Shown: positions 20,162 to 32,700 of the stretch, piece after piece
Position numbering within the stretch: position 1 is the stretch's first letter
Layout of the letters: every line of letters begins with the position of its first letter
From: Emergomyces orientalis
Lineage: Eukaryota > Ascomycota > Eurotiomycetes > Onygenales > Ajellomycetaceae
DNA: 64,000 nt
NCBI GenBank assembly: GCA_002110485.1
Contig: MOWL01000003.1
Location: 186,001-250,000, forward strand
Direction: 5' to 3'
Notes under the pieces: generated by a model
Told to the model about the DNA's origin: nothing
Database searches by the model: none
Seen by the model: only the letters and a program-made list of their open reading frames with translations
Position numbers and translations under genes: made by a program

Positions 20162-22149
20162 GGGGAGACGGGAGACGGGAGACTGAAGTTGGAGGGTGAG
20201 AAGATTTTGCAGTGCAGGTTGGAGGTTGAATAATGGTTGAAAGTGTATGGTTGGTTGATGTCTTTGTTATAATATATGATGGATGATGGATGGCTGGTGG
20301 TATCGGCCTATTGTGTTTTTTCGTTTATTATATATATTTTTTTCTCCTAATGATGAGACACCCCGTATCTGCTACTCTTTTTTTTGAATGATTGGTTAGT
20401 TTGTTTGTTTTTGGTTTTGGTTTTTGGTTTTATTTATATATCCCCTATGGCCTTCCTTTTTATTTGATTTTATTTTCATCATGCAGTTCTCATTTTCAAA
20501 TTTCCATTTTTCATCTCTCTGTGTGTGTGTGTGTGTTCGAGAGGATTATTTGTTTTTTTGCGAAATTTCCATTGCATGCTGTTCGGAAATTTGCTCATGG
20601 GAACGAAACCGCTCCTCTGTCGATGTGTGTGAGAGTATGGTAGTATAGCTGGAATATGATTTTGCACTCGCTTTCAATACCTCATTGTGTTCTATAGTTA
20701 AATGGGATTGGTTGTTTTTACGGATGTTTGAAGCTACCTAGATGATACCTTTTGAGGGGCAATCCAAAACATTTGAACCCTTCTCTTTAATTGTGTGCCT
20801 GTTGTCTCTAATTCTTCATGACATCTCTCTCATTCAGAAAATTCACTCTCTTATTTAGTTAACCGCAGTATTATCCAACCGCCCTTTTGTGAAAAGCAGG
20901 GAACGGACTGGGAAAATATTTCTTTTGGCACTACCATCATGTCATGATTCCCTTTTTTTTCTTTTCTTTTCCCCATTACTTCGACAGCTTCATCCTATGA
21001 TTTTTTTGGCATCTACAGTGTTTATCTAGAATATCCTGCTGTTCAACCCGTTCTATCCAATTGATATTATGTAGTGATGTATAGTGATACCCCTGCTGAG
21101 CTCTCTTATTAGATAGGCAGTAGACATTTGATATTTTCCTCAAGTACCTCTTCATTTCAATTTTATTTTATTTAATTTTATTATTTATTTATTTTAGCAT
21201 TAATATTTCTTCCATTCTGTAATCCGCAATTTCACCCTTCCGGTAGCTCAGCCTGAATATTTCTCTGTCAAAGAATGCAAGAATATGATAAAATCGAGGT
21301 GTAATATCCAATCATCTTTTTTTTATTATTTTATTATTTTATTTTATTTTATTTTTTCTCACCACACTGTATTCGGGAATGGAGGGAATGGAATAGCTAT
21401 GCTTTGATTCTAATTATGTGCATCTAGTTGTATATATGTATCTATGTTCGTATGTATTTGTGTATGCACAAAGAAAAAGGTCCCCACTGTCATGTATGAA
21501 GCCCTGTATCGTCGAGGAAGAGTCGAGTAGAATCGAGGTGATGTCCGGTATGGCTGGTCGTGTGTTGAGCGAAACGAGTGTTTTTATTTGGCGTAGGGGG
21601 TGATGGGGGGCGCGGGGACCTTTCGCATATCCCTTTCGCCTGCCTGCTATGCCCATAAAACAAATGCTAGAGTGGAAAAGGAAACAGAGGATATTGAGAA
21701 GGAAAGAGATGAAAGGAAAAAGCAGAACAATGAAGAAAGATAACGAAATATTGAAGAATATAGATGGATGGGAGTTGCTGGTAGATTAGGGGGAAGAGAT
21801 TGGAAGAGAATGTAGACGCCATCTGTGCATGTTAACAAGGGAGAATTGAGGCCAGAAGTATCCCCAGAAGATAATTGAGCGATATATACACGCATGCATT
21901 ACGTGGAAATTTATGGAAAAATGGCTAAGAGCAGAATCAAATGACCGACAACAAAGGAAGAGAAGAGAAGAAAAGAACTGAAACAAAAAGAAATGTAGAT
22001 GGGTAAATGACTGTGCGGTATGGAAATTTAAAACAAGAAAACCTCTCTATCGCCGAAAAAAAAAAAAAAAAAAAAGGGAAACTATGCAAAGAGTATGTTG
22101 TAATGTTGTATTATGATCGAACCATCTTTCAAGCAATGTAGTAGGTGAA
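20162..22149. other. intergenic between convergent genes
   Basis: About 2 kb, T-rich on the plus strand, with TTTTA/TTTAT simple sequence near 21160-21200 and 21315-21355 and a short GT repeat near 20520. No supported gene; presumably both 3' UTRs plus spacer. Confidence 0.5.
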
Positions 22150-24006
22150 TCACCACGTAAACGATTCCTCCACAAAATCAATCACAGGACCGCTGCCTAC
22201 CAGTGTTCGAGCAGCCGCACGCACCTCATCTGCAAACGCCCCAGGCCCACACACAGATACAGCCGTCGCACCTACAGGCTCCATCGCGATATTCTTAAGT
22301 ACAACGGCTGGGTTGCAACGACCATGGAACATCTGCAGAGTTCCACTCGCGCTTTTGATATCTTTTTTGCTCCGTGGCTTGCTGACGTGGATCTGTACCA
22401 CCAGCATATCTCGCCTCATGGGCAGCTGGAGGATGTAGTCCATGAACCCGCCCACCCACATGAGCTGTTCGGTTGTCCGCACTGCCCAGATGAGATGGAT
22501 ACGGCGCGTAGCGACGGTGCCCTTTTCTGCGCCTTCGAGCAGCTTGCGGACTTGTAGGAGGTGGTGGGTTATGCCGGCCCCGCCTGAGAAGAGCACGACG
22601 GTGCCGTAGCTGCCGAAGAACGACGAGGGGTGTGATGTGTAGGGCCCCTCTATAAAGCCGGTGGTGTAGAGTATGTTATCAGGGGACGCCAGTGCCTTCT
22701 CGTAGAGTTTCCGGGTCATCCCCGTGCGGGCGGCCATGACTAAGGTGACGTTGGTTGGCTGCGTCGCGTAACTTGTTTCTTCGTCGATGTCGGCCTCGCG
22801 TTTTTGAAAGGATGAGGGGTTGCGTGACGATGTATCGTGTGTAGAGAATTGTGGCTTAAGATACTTGCCGTTTTCTGTCCAAGCGACAGAAAAGGGGTGC
22901 GACATCCAGAGAGAGATTCGGGGTAGGTAAGCGAAGACGTGGCTGCCAGGGTGTATCCGGGTGTTTCGTGGGAGGAAGAATGTCACCCGACTGGCCTCTC
23001 CGGGGAGTGCCTCGACCATGACCCGAGTCAGCCCATGGCGGTGGGAAACATTCAAATAAACCAGCCTCAGGAAACGAACAAATCTCTCCGCCGCCCAGAA
23101 AGCCATTATAAATTGCAACCAGGGTAGTTGCGGCAACCGATCAATAGAAAGATGCATATAAATTCCTGCGGTAGCCAAGAAAACCAACAGTATATGTATA
23201 TGCAGGAACGTTTCATAGAATGCGTGTCGTATCGGGGATGGTGAGTGTAGTAACAATAATACCATGGCAATTGTGCCGAGCATGCCTCCCGTGAAAAATG
23301 TGGTGGACCCCAACTCATGGAAAGTTTTTGACCATCCGCTGGCATTAATGGAGTTGGCGGCCCATGCGAAAGTGTGTATGATGCTTTCGATGATCACTAT
23401 TCGCCCTATCCATCGGTGTAGGAGATTGTAGGTATCAAAACTGATGTGTAGAATGCGTATTAAAGGGTTATTTCGACCTGCGAGTATAACCAGAGGAATC
23501 ATGTTAAGTAGGGCGAGAACTCCAGATCTCCCCCTCAGTTCTGCAATCAATGCAGCTTTTTCATTGACGTTATAGTCGAGGATGGTGATATATGCTATCT
23601 GGCTCATGAAATACGAGGTGAGGAGTATCATATGCAAGCGTGACGGTAGGGTGCCCACGTTTACAGCTTCCGAAAGCTTAAATTCTCGATTGTGCCGCTT
23701 CCTCCCCAACGGTGCATATACTAGGTGTTTCTTGATATCCGCCCACAGTGCCGACTCAGCGGTAACCCAATATCGTTGTTGGCGCGGGGTTGCTCGGAGA
23801 CAGGTAATTAGACGCATGTAGGCGTTCAACATCTGGGAAAATCTGGCGATCAACACGACCACGCATGCTGCTCCAAGAGTCCCGCATAGTATTTGTGTGA
23901 GTAGAATATCCAATTTGACATTTACCCCCATCAATCCTCGTGTGTACTGCACCACATAACTCGCGTTTCCAGAATGGGGGTAATCATACCCCTCCGTGAT
24001 CGCCAT
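22150..24006 (-). CDS. ferric/cupric reductase transmembrane component (FRE family)
   Basis: Single exon of 618 residues from ATG at 24006. An N-terminal membrane segment lies at about 32-55. The ferric-reductase-like transmembrane domain spans about 155-310, with paired haem-ligand histidines H187/H197 (ILHISFDTYNLLHRWIGR) and H211, plus H269/H271. The FAD-binding domain has the HPFSVAW signature at 370-376. The NADPH-binding domain has FSGGAGITHHL at about 473-483 and the C-terminal CGPGAF at 586-591. It would pass electrons from cytosolic NADPH through FAD and two haems to extracellular Fe(III) or Cu(II) for reductive uptake. No multicopper oxidase or permease gene lies next to it here. 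All key residues are present. Confidence 0.92.
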   Translation of the reverse strand: MAITEGYDYPHSGNASYVVQYTRGLMGVNVKLDILLTQILCGTLGAACVVVLIARFSQMLNAYMRLITCLRATPRQQRYWVTAESALWADIKKHLVYAPLGRKRHNREFKLSEAVNVGTLPSRLHMILLTSYFMSQIAYITILDYNVNEKAALIAELRGRSGVLALLNMIPLVILAGRNNPLIRILHISFDTYNLLHRWIGRIVIIESIIHTFAWAANSINASGWSKTFHELGSTTFFTGGMLGTIAMVLLLLHSPSPIRHAFYETFLHIHILLVFLATAGIYMHLSIDRLPQLPWLQFIMAFWAAERFVRFLRLVYLNVSHRHGLTRVMVEALPGEASRVTFFLPRNTRIHPGSHVFAYLPRISLWMSHPFSVAWTENGKYLKPQFSTHDTSSRNPSSFQKREADIDEETSYATQPTNVTLVMAARTGMTRKLYEKALASPDNILYTTGFIEGPYTSHPSSFFGSYGTVVLFSGGAGITHHLLQVRKLLEGAEKGTVATRRIHLIWAVRTTEQLMWVGGFMDYILQLPMRRDMLVVQIHVSKPRSKKDIKSASGTLQMFHGRCNPAVVLKNIAMEPVGATAVSVCGPGAFADEVRAAARTLVGSGPVIDFVEESFTW

Positions 24007-26533
24007 CGCAAAAAGGGTATCGAAAAGGGAGTAAAAGTTTATATCGAGGACCGAATGGCAAGGCTATGCGTAATATGTATGTTAGAAGGTCCTTGTCACG
24101 CAGCTACCCGGGTGCAGTAAACACCCAAAATCCTTCCGGGGATGTTATGTACTGGGTTTTCAGTTGTATCGAAAAGTTATATGGGCGGGAATTGTCACGA
24201 CGGGTGTCATGAAGTAGAGTCTCACAGGTCCGGGTTGTTTGGGCAAGGGCTGGGATATACCGCGCTTTATCAGTTTTAGCAATTGGCCCACCCGAGGGAG
24301 AAAGGAGAGTCGAAACGGGTCGGGTAGCATTCAGGAGGATAGGTATGGGCAATAGGGGCAGCACCAAGGGGATTTTCCAGCAGAAAGTCGACGAAGAGAG
24401 ACAAATTGCGAGACACTACTATTAGAGTATTTGCCTTTCTATCTTCAAGATAGCTTCTGTCTCTGTAAACATATGGGGGTATGGCGAAATCGACTTTCGA
24501 ATGGCAAATCTCTGAGGGATGAAGAGTTCCATGAAGTACCCAGTCAACAGAATTAGTAGAACACAAAGGAATAAATCCTCTACTATTTAGTCTTGCTATC
24601 TGTGTTATTGAAAACGAAATAAACTGTTAGTCTTTGCTAGAATCAATCACTACCAATATGGGAGAGGAGGAATAGGAATTCACTCACGAGAGCGGATAGG
24701 GAACATTATGTATACAAGCTTCATGAACGGCAAAGAAAAGACACCAATGAATGAATATAATGAATGTGAGTGAAACCAGGAAAATAGCCAAAGAAAAAGC
24801 AGGCAGAAAGCGAAAGGGTTGTAAAGATGTGTAGTGAAGATTGAAGATAGCTTCGGCTGGAGGGAATATTATTTCTCAGCGCAAGCCAAGCTCCAGCAAC
24901 GGAAGCACTGGTGATCAAAATGCCTATCTTCCCACAACAACAACATTCAAGGAGTAATCAGCTAATTAATTGTGGAGCCAGAAGATAACAGATAAGAGAA
25001 AAGTCACGGTTGCAGAAAAAAAGGGACAACAAGAGCAATATGAAGGGAGACAAGAAGGACGCTGAAGATGTCACTCCAGCTGGGTTTTGTTGGGCGCCTG
25101 CGTTGGTTACAATGCGTACACCCCCTAGATGCCACCAGGGGCTGCAGACACCTGAGAGGTGAGATCAGCGCCCCCCTTGTACACCACAGAATTGGTATTC
25201 TTAGTACGCCCATTTACTTTGGTCTCGCCAATTTCCTGCACGCACCGCTGCCTGCTCCTGGAAAGGTGACTTCCAAGTCGCCGTCTGACCTGGAAAACCC
25301 TTGTAATCTGCTGGCTTGTCAGCTTCAGAAACCAAGGGGCAAACAGTGGCCCTCCAAAGGCAGAAAAAACCTGCATTTCCCAGCATTTAGTTCCAGTTGA
25401 GAAAAACCGGGAATCCCGCCGCTTGATCGGGAACAGCCGACAATTCCTTAGTACCTACTGGGCGCTTCTTTGGCTGCTTGGCGGGTTAGGGTCACCTCCA
25501 GTCAAACTCACCAGAAACGGATGCAGCCGGGTGGGTGGAGGCCGTGGTGGAACGCGGCTCACCAGTCGATTTTCATGCTTTTTGCGAGGATGACACGATT
25601 TCAGCCAGGGGGTTGCCCTGATTCCTGCAGGGTACAGGCACATACGACTCTTGACTGGGTAGAGCCCCGTTCGAGGGTCCGGAACGTGCCCAAAGCTTGG
25701 AGTTGGCGAGGCGCTCGTTCTGATGATTGTTTGAAACACAGCGCCTTTCGCTGCTTCTACTGGCCAACGATGCTCTGGCGTCGTTGGTCTGTCTTCTGTT
25801 GACAGCACTCGAGCGTTTCAGGTCTTTGGCCCCTAAATCTTGTGGCGCTTGCCACGGCCTTTGAGTTTTGAGCAAGAAGCGATGTTTGGTGGATTTATTT
25901 GTCTCAGCATCCACTCAAAATTATTTCTCCGAAGATTCGATGGCAGTGCACTGACAAAATGGTTCTCCTCTTGTTCCCTTTTTTGCCCAGGTTTGTCACG
26001 AACAGATGCCAATACGATGGTCCCGTTGGGTATTAAGTCACTATTCAAAATATGTTGACCCAAGATCTCACATCCCTTTACAAGTTTTGGCAGCCAGATC
26101 CTAGTGCCTAAAAAAAAACCCCTCACCGAGATCAGAACAAGCGAGAAATATAATTTTTAATCGAGCTCTAGAATATATGTTGGTTGTCCAATCGTTCCCC
26201 GTGGACGAGCCGCTATACAACCGGCGGGAAATAGAACTTTTTTGTACTGTACTTTGTCAAACATGTTTGCGGCTACCTGACACCATTGTTCGTGGATTAT
26301 TCTTTGTGCAGCAATAATACTTGGATAAATTCCGCCCGACCGAGAAACGACAATGCAGCCCATCTCTTTCGCAATTTTAAACGAACCCGCCTGGTATCGA
26401 TTCTAGCAGTCAACTAACGAAGCACTACTTCTTCTGATGCCATAAACTTGAAACGACCAGTTATGTTCGTCGTCAGGCAAAGGCAAACTACCCTTTCTCC
26501 CACCTCCCTGGCGGAAAAAACACATCAAACTCG
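24007..26533. other. intergenic: ferric reductase promoter and spacer
   Basis: About 2.5 kb. The proximal part is the promoter of the ferric reductase. A possible GATA-type site (CAGATAAG) occurs near 24986, but it is distant and single. 25070-25900 is relatively GC-rich with overlapping frames on both strands, none recognisable. No RNA gene seen. Confidence 0.45.
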
Positions 26534-28451
26534 TCACAGCCCCATCCAACCCCCATCGACACAGATGATTTCCCCAGATACGTAACTACTTGCTTCGCTA
26601 GCCAAAAAAACCACCACGCCCTTGAATTCATCGGGTGTACCCCACCTCCCAGCTGGAATCCGGGCAATAATGGCACGGTTTATCTGTGGGTTATTAATCA
26701 ACGCACTGTTCATCTCCGTGTTGATATACCCAGGAGCAATGGCGTTGACTGAAATCCCCCTGGACAGCCATTCGTTTGACAAGGCCTTGGTTAGCTGAGC
26801 TACCCCGCCTTTTGATGCAGCGTATGCCGGAACTGTGATGCCGCCTTGGAATGAGAGAAGGGATGCCACATTGATAATTGTTCCTCTCCGGGTGGACTGG
26901 AAACTGGTAGCATCACGAGACAGAAGATATGCTCCGAATTCTCGACAGAGCGTGAAAACAGACGTTAAATTGACTTGGAGAACCTAGGCACTGTCAGCCT
27001 CAGGTCTTGTGGACAGAATCGCCCTGACAAAATGAGAGACGGGTGGCAGACGATGGTAAGGTATTTTGCAACATCCGATGGGGAAATAGTCTGATGGTAG
27101 GGTATTTTGCAACATCTGATGTACGCAACTATTGTCCGCAAGATTCAAAATACACCGGACTACGGACCCCAGAATAAACGCGCCCGAGCCGTAGATAAGG
27201 AAATCTTGACAACAGGGAATGACGAAAGAAAATAAGAATAAAGCCGAGCCAATTGACACTCAACTCACCTCATCCCAAACATCATCAGGAAAACTGTCAC
27301 TCGGATGCATCCTCTGGATCCCCGCACAATTCAACAGAATATCCACATGTCTGCCTTCTTTTAGGATAGCGGGAATTATTTCCTTTGCGGACTCCCGGTT
27401 GGCAAGGTCTGCAACATGGATCGATGCCTTTCTTCCCGTCCGACTAACGATCTCATCGCGAGTGCTGGTATCTTTTTCATCTCTCTGCAAAGAGGGGTAA
27501 GGGTTGGTGCAAGTTAGCTGGAGGTAAGTCCGGATATTTTCTCGTTGTATGCTCTTGAACTTGTGCCAGATGAAGTGAGAGAGAAGAAAGGCCATCAAGT
27601 TGCCGCTACTCCACTAATTTTCCAGAGTTGGGCTCTCTGTCTTCCTTTGATGTGAAATCATTACGACCCGAACCCATCCTTCGTTCTGAAAGAAAACAGG
27701 GTGCAGGAAAAGAAAGGCATCAAGAGAGATGGGGGGAAAGCAATGGGTTGGACGATGAGGGTTCCAGAATCCTCCCTTGTGTCCCGTTTTTTTTTTTTTT
27801 TTAGGAGATTTGGCAGAAAGATGCCAGGCGATCAACTCATGCTAAAAGTGTATATAACCGAAAGGAGTCAAGTGGCTAGGCACCTTGGCCGAAAACATTC
27901 CCAAGAACGAGGCGCAACTGATGGTGAGGGTTGTTGCAAAGCAGGCATTTGCATACCATATAAATATCTAACCATCCTCAGAGATGGTAGATCGAATAGG
28001 CAATAATAATAAGACAAGATGCGCGATGAAAAAATCACAACGGGATAGGATTAAACGGTGACGAGAGATCAACCGCCGTTCACATTAAATCAATCCAATA
28101 CAATCACCCAAGACACAGGCCTGTAGCAGCTCGGTTTACATGAGGAAGATGCAAGAATTGCAAGCATTGGATAGAACTAGTAGCGAGCTCATTGAAAAGG
28201 AAACCAGTAATAAACAACAGTGAGGAAAAATAAAATGCCCAAAGAAAACTACTCACCTGCACAAGAATAATATCGGCTCCCGCTTCCGCCAATGCCATGG
28301 CCATCGCGCACCCAAGGCCACGGGTACCCCCAGTCACCACCGCTGTCTTCCCCACAAGCGAAAAAAGCGAGAAAACCGCGCCAGCTGAGGGAGGAGACGA
28401 GGGCGTTTCCGATGGCTGTTGGGCCGGATCCGAAGTAGAGGAGGATGTCAT
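26534..28451 (-). CDS. short-chain dehydrogenase, KduD-like (2-deoxy-D-gluconate 3-dehydrogenase type)
   Basis: Three exons on the minus strand: 28451-28257, 27484-27269 and 26983-26534; 286 residues with all joins phase 0. Classical SDR signatures: TGGTRGLG at 40-47 (NAD(P) binding), LLNCAGI near 116-122, catalytic Ser in NVASLLS and YAASK at 191-195, then NAIAPGYINTEMN, and the end GGWMGL. The order and tail resemble KduD/gluconate 3-dehydrogenases, which reduce keto-deoxy sugars. The substrate here is inference. Residues 1-30 are an extra low-complexity leader (Ser/Pro-rich). The first intron (772 bases) and second intron (285 bases) are long for this window, and the second contains a duplicated 29-base segment. 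Confidence 0.88.
27052..27121. repeat. two copies of a 29-base direct repeat in intron 2
   Basis: Copies at 27052-27080 and 27093-27121 differ at two positions and are separated by 12 bases. Both share the core GGTATTTTGCAACATC. They lie inside the second intron of the KduD-like gene. Confidence 0.85.
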
Positions 28452-29749
28452 GATTGGCTGTTAATGGCGCTGAGCTTCCAGCGGAGATAGCTTGATGGAT
28501 TATTGGGTTTGTTATGTAAAGGAGATCCCCCGGGGAAGATTACTCAGTCGCCTGGCGAAAGGAATTGAATAGACTTTAGTTGTCTTTTCTTGTCTTCCAA
28601 TGGGGATTTGGATCTGTTTTGAGCGAGACGCGGGGTTTAAAACTACAAATAGCTGTGATCTTCGGGTTTTGGTTCTCCTTGTTGGTTTGATGATTTGTGA
28701 GGGCTTGAGCATCATTTATATGTTAAGGCCTGGGAGACAAAGCCGATCAGTTTATGAACCCCTATGAGGTCCATTATTGACCAGGGATTATGGTTTCACC
28801 CTGTCGGTGATGCTGGAGAGATCGTTTGTGTTTCTTCCTGCTACCATTTCAAGAGCTGGCAGGGAGTAATAGCCTTGGAATTTATAGGACTGAATATTTG
28901 TTCCTCTATTCTTCGGCCGACGGAAAGTGGCTATTTTCTGTTTATGCAGGAACCTCTGCAGCTAAACTGCCAGAACTCTCCAATCAATGCTTAAACTTGT
29001 TAATTATGTCACTCCACACGGAATATACTCCTCTCTCAGCCATATGACATCGGAAAGTTTATAGGGGGCCATGTTCAGTATATGGCCGAACAAAATAATA
29101 TCTCCATGGTCCCCACGGCAAATTTGGGGTTGTGACGTCAGAAAACAGGAAGAGAGTGAAAACATGGAGAAGAGTGGCTGTCAAGGGAATGCATGTTTTG
29201 TTTCTTGGGAATTTCCACCCTTGATACTAGTAGACATTATTAGAATGGGGAGGGCAACTAAATTGCTTCTTCCCTCCAATTCTCAAATGATCCTTCGAGC
29301 CAACTCACAGATCAACGCCATCCTTAAATTAGTTGGGATCAACTTAGTCACCGAACGCAAATTAGTTATCCGCTAGAAATATATATGGGCCCAATACCAC
29401 CGGGGAAGAGAGGCAGATAATTTAAAGTATAGATTATGAAAATTAATATAGAATCAAGGTTTTGTGAGAACTGACAACGGTTTGAACAAACTCAGCCGGT
29501 TGGTTGGAAGAAGCGGTGTCACCATAGATTAATAGGTATTATTATTATTATATTATACACCACTTAATCTCAGGGATATGTGGGAAACTATCTATTTTAT
29601 CTAACAAGAAAAACCATGCAATAAGAGAGCTTACTGCTGGATTAAAAACCTCATGCACTAATAAATGTATGCAACAGTTTCTGTGAGGCTTCAGACTACC
29701 GGGGACCAGCAACTGCTGTTCTCAAGAAGAGAAGAGAATGGGATGAGAA
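28452..29749. other. intergenic: SDR promoter and flank of LINE
   Basis: AT-rich. 28452-28740 is probably the promoter and leader of the SDR. The rest has short frames only, and a small ATT repeat lies near 29535. No gene recognised. Confidence 0.5.
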
Positions 29750-32700
29750 AAGAAAAATTAAAAATAAAGAAAAATTACACTGAGCATTTTTGAAAATGCA
29801 CCCACATGTGAGTGAGTGAGTGAAAGACACCAACTGCACTCTGAAGCATAGAGAGTTATGTCTTTAGCATGAAATGAGTGTGGGGATGTGCCATGAGCAC
29901 TGATTTTGTGTGATAAGCGCGCTTTCAGCAGTTTCAGCATGATGTTTATTGAGGTCTGTGTATGCTTGATTGAGATGTGATAGATTGCTGCTTCTCTGTC
30001 TGATAGACACTCAGTGTCTTTGCCAGTGAGAACTGTGGTAGAATTCCCTGCTTGATTCATCATTTTGTTAGACAGTGTAGCCCTTCTTTGGTGTTCAATA
30101 GCCATTTCTTGTTGATTCTGCCCTCATGCAGCAGACTTCTGTGACTGTGCTGGAATCTATCACAGTGAACTATCACATGCATCACTGTTTCATTTGAATA
30201 GCCACATTCACATGCTGGTGATGGGAAATCCAGTACTCATCTTTTATGTAGAAAGGCTGCCAGCCCTGTTTTCCCTGATCTTAGTTGAATTATCAGCAAG
30301 CTTCTGGCCTTGCTTACACTCTTGTGTCATTTCAGAATGCTTTTGTCTGAGGATCAATCAAAGAGTTCACATCAGAGAGATGCTCTAGCTCTCTATTATT
30401 TTCTTTATCTACTCAGAATTTCTTTTCACACCCATTCATCATGTGAGAAGTGCTGTGTTGCTGCTGAATTTATACTTTGAGCAGTCTCTTACTTACTCTT
30501 TTCCACTCAAAGCTTCTCTCAATTTTCAGACAGACTGTCTGAATGAATCATCTTCTCAATGAGTCTTCTGTGCACTGCATCTCTTTGCCTGAGTTTGACT
30601 CTCACTGCTGTGCATGCCTCTTCAATTTGTGTTGTCATTCCAGAGGCCTTCAGTTGTTTTGTGGCGCGCGCCACAACTTCATCAAGATAGATGTTCAGGG
30701 GTGGTGTGTATGTCTCTGCTTTCAGTGTGGATATTGGTGTTGCTCTGTATGCTTCAGCTACTATTCTCAGGCATTCATTCTGTGTTCTGATTAGACCCTC
30801 TGTGTGCTGTTTATTGCGCATGCGTCCTTCGCGCTTGATGCGCGGTTGATGCCATGCCAGTGCGCTGTAAGCTATAGCTGGCCGTATGACCATGTTGTAT
30901 ATTGTTCTAGCTTGATGTAGGGGGACTCCCCAGGTGGCCTGTGTTGTCTGTGATAGTGCCTTTATCTGCGACTTCATTTTTCCTGCTATAGCATCCATGT
31001 GACCTTTCCATTGAAGCTTGGAATCCAGCCATACTTCTAGAACTCTCATCATCTTCTGTGACTTGATAACTTGCTGAGGCAGTCTCAGAGAGTGATTCAA
31101 GTTGAATTGAGTTTGAGCTCTAGTGAAGTGCATCAACTCATACTTCTGCAGAGCAAAAATAGCTTCATGTCTTCCTGCCCATTCTTCACATTCTGCGTGC
31201 ACCCGTGTGAGCTGCGCGCAATTTGCTTCAGTTGATGGCTCATATGCTATTATATTGACATCATTCACAAATCCTATGCAGCTCACTGGTCTATTCAAGA
31301 GTGAGTATATCCGGAGCAGTTCCTCATTGTAAAATAGAAAGAGAATGAGAGAGAGAGATGATCCTTGTGATATCTCAGCTGAAATATTGAAGGCCTCAGT
31401 TTCCTGTTCTTCAAATGTGAGCGTGGATCGTCTATCTGACATAAATGAGTGTATCCACCCTGTCAGCTGTCTTGGTAGGCCCTTCATGCGAAGAATGTGT
31501 GTGAGTTGGTCTTTGAGCACTCTATTATAAGCTTCTGAGATGTTCAATGATAGAACTGTGACCACTGTGTCTGACTTCTTCCATGCTGTTCTAATTTGTG
31601 CTAGCAGTAGTGATACTGCTGTTTCGGTTAATCTGGCCCGCCTAGCACCCATCTGTTGAGATGGCAGTAGATTGAGTGTTTCCACTAGCTGTCTGAGTTC
31701 CTGCGCGGTGGCTGATTCTATTATTTTTCCCATTGTATCCAGTAGAGCAATGGGCCTCCATGCCTCTGCCTTTTGATAATCCCCTTTTCCTGGTTTTTTC
31801 AGTACCACTGTTCGAGCAGTCTTGAATATCTCCGGGTAGTGTTCCCATTCCCAGCATGCCAGTGTGAGCTCTGTCATAGCCTTTGTGAAGCTTGATTCCA
31901 GCATTTTCAGAAATTCATTGGAGACTCCATTGATACCTGATGCTTTGTTGCTTGATAGATGTGCTATGAGCGCGGCCATTTTCTCCTCTGTGATGCTTAT
32001 TGTCTCTGTTGTTTTCAGTGGGTGTTCCGCCTCCTCCATGTCCCTGTTGTCACTGACTAGTGGCAGGGGGAAGAACCTTTGTCTCAGAATCTTGACTTTA
32101 TCATCAAGGGAATTGACTGGTGGTAGATTTTCTCTGTCTTCTACTATTAATGCTGGAATTCTTGGAGATTGTGCATGCTCATTGCTGCTTTGATGCCCTC
32201 ATTTGGTCATCTTTCATAGTAGCTTGAGCTTGAACTCTGTGCTGTGCATTAGTTCTCTGAAACTGTTTGTTTTAGTCAGTTTAATCTCTCTGTTTCTCAG
32301 AGCTTGAGCTTTAATTATATCTGCTGCAGAGATGTTTCTGTCTTTCTTGACTTTTTTATATTGATTGACTGTCTCTGCTACTTGAGGGGACCACCATGAC
32401 CGACTGTGTTGACTGTAGTTTGAGACTTTGACATGTTTTGCTGCTAGATCTTTCACAAATTTAACAAGATATCTTGCATAGCTGTTTATCTGATCTTTTG
32501 AAGTCAGTGCCCCTGGGCTTCTCAGTGTCTGGCAGTCCTGCACTATCTGTTTCAGACAGAAGTGATGCCAAGTGTGTCTTTTTCTGCTGCCATATAATGC
32601 TTTTAGCTCAAGAGTAGTTGCAATTGGCATGTGATCTGATGTCATATTTGCTTCATATTCTAGCTTACAGCTGATCATTTGACTGTGTAGATCAGCAGAC

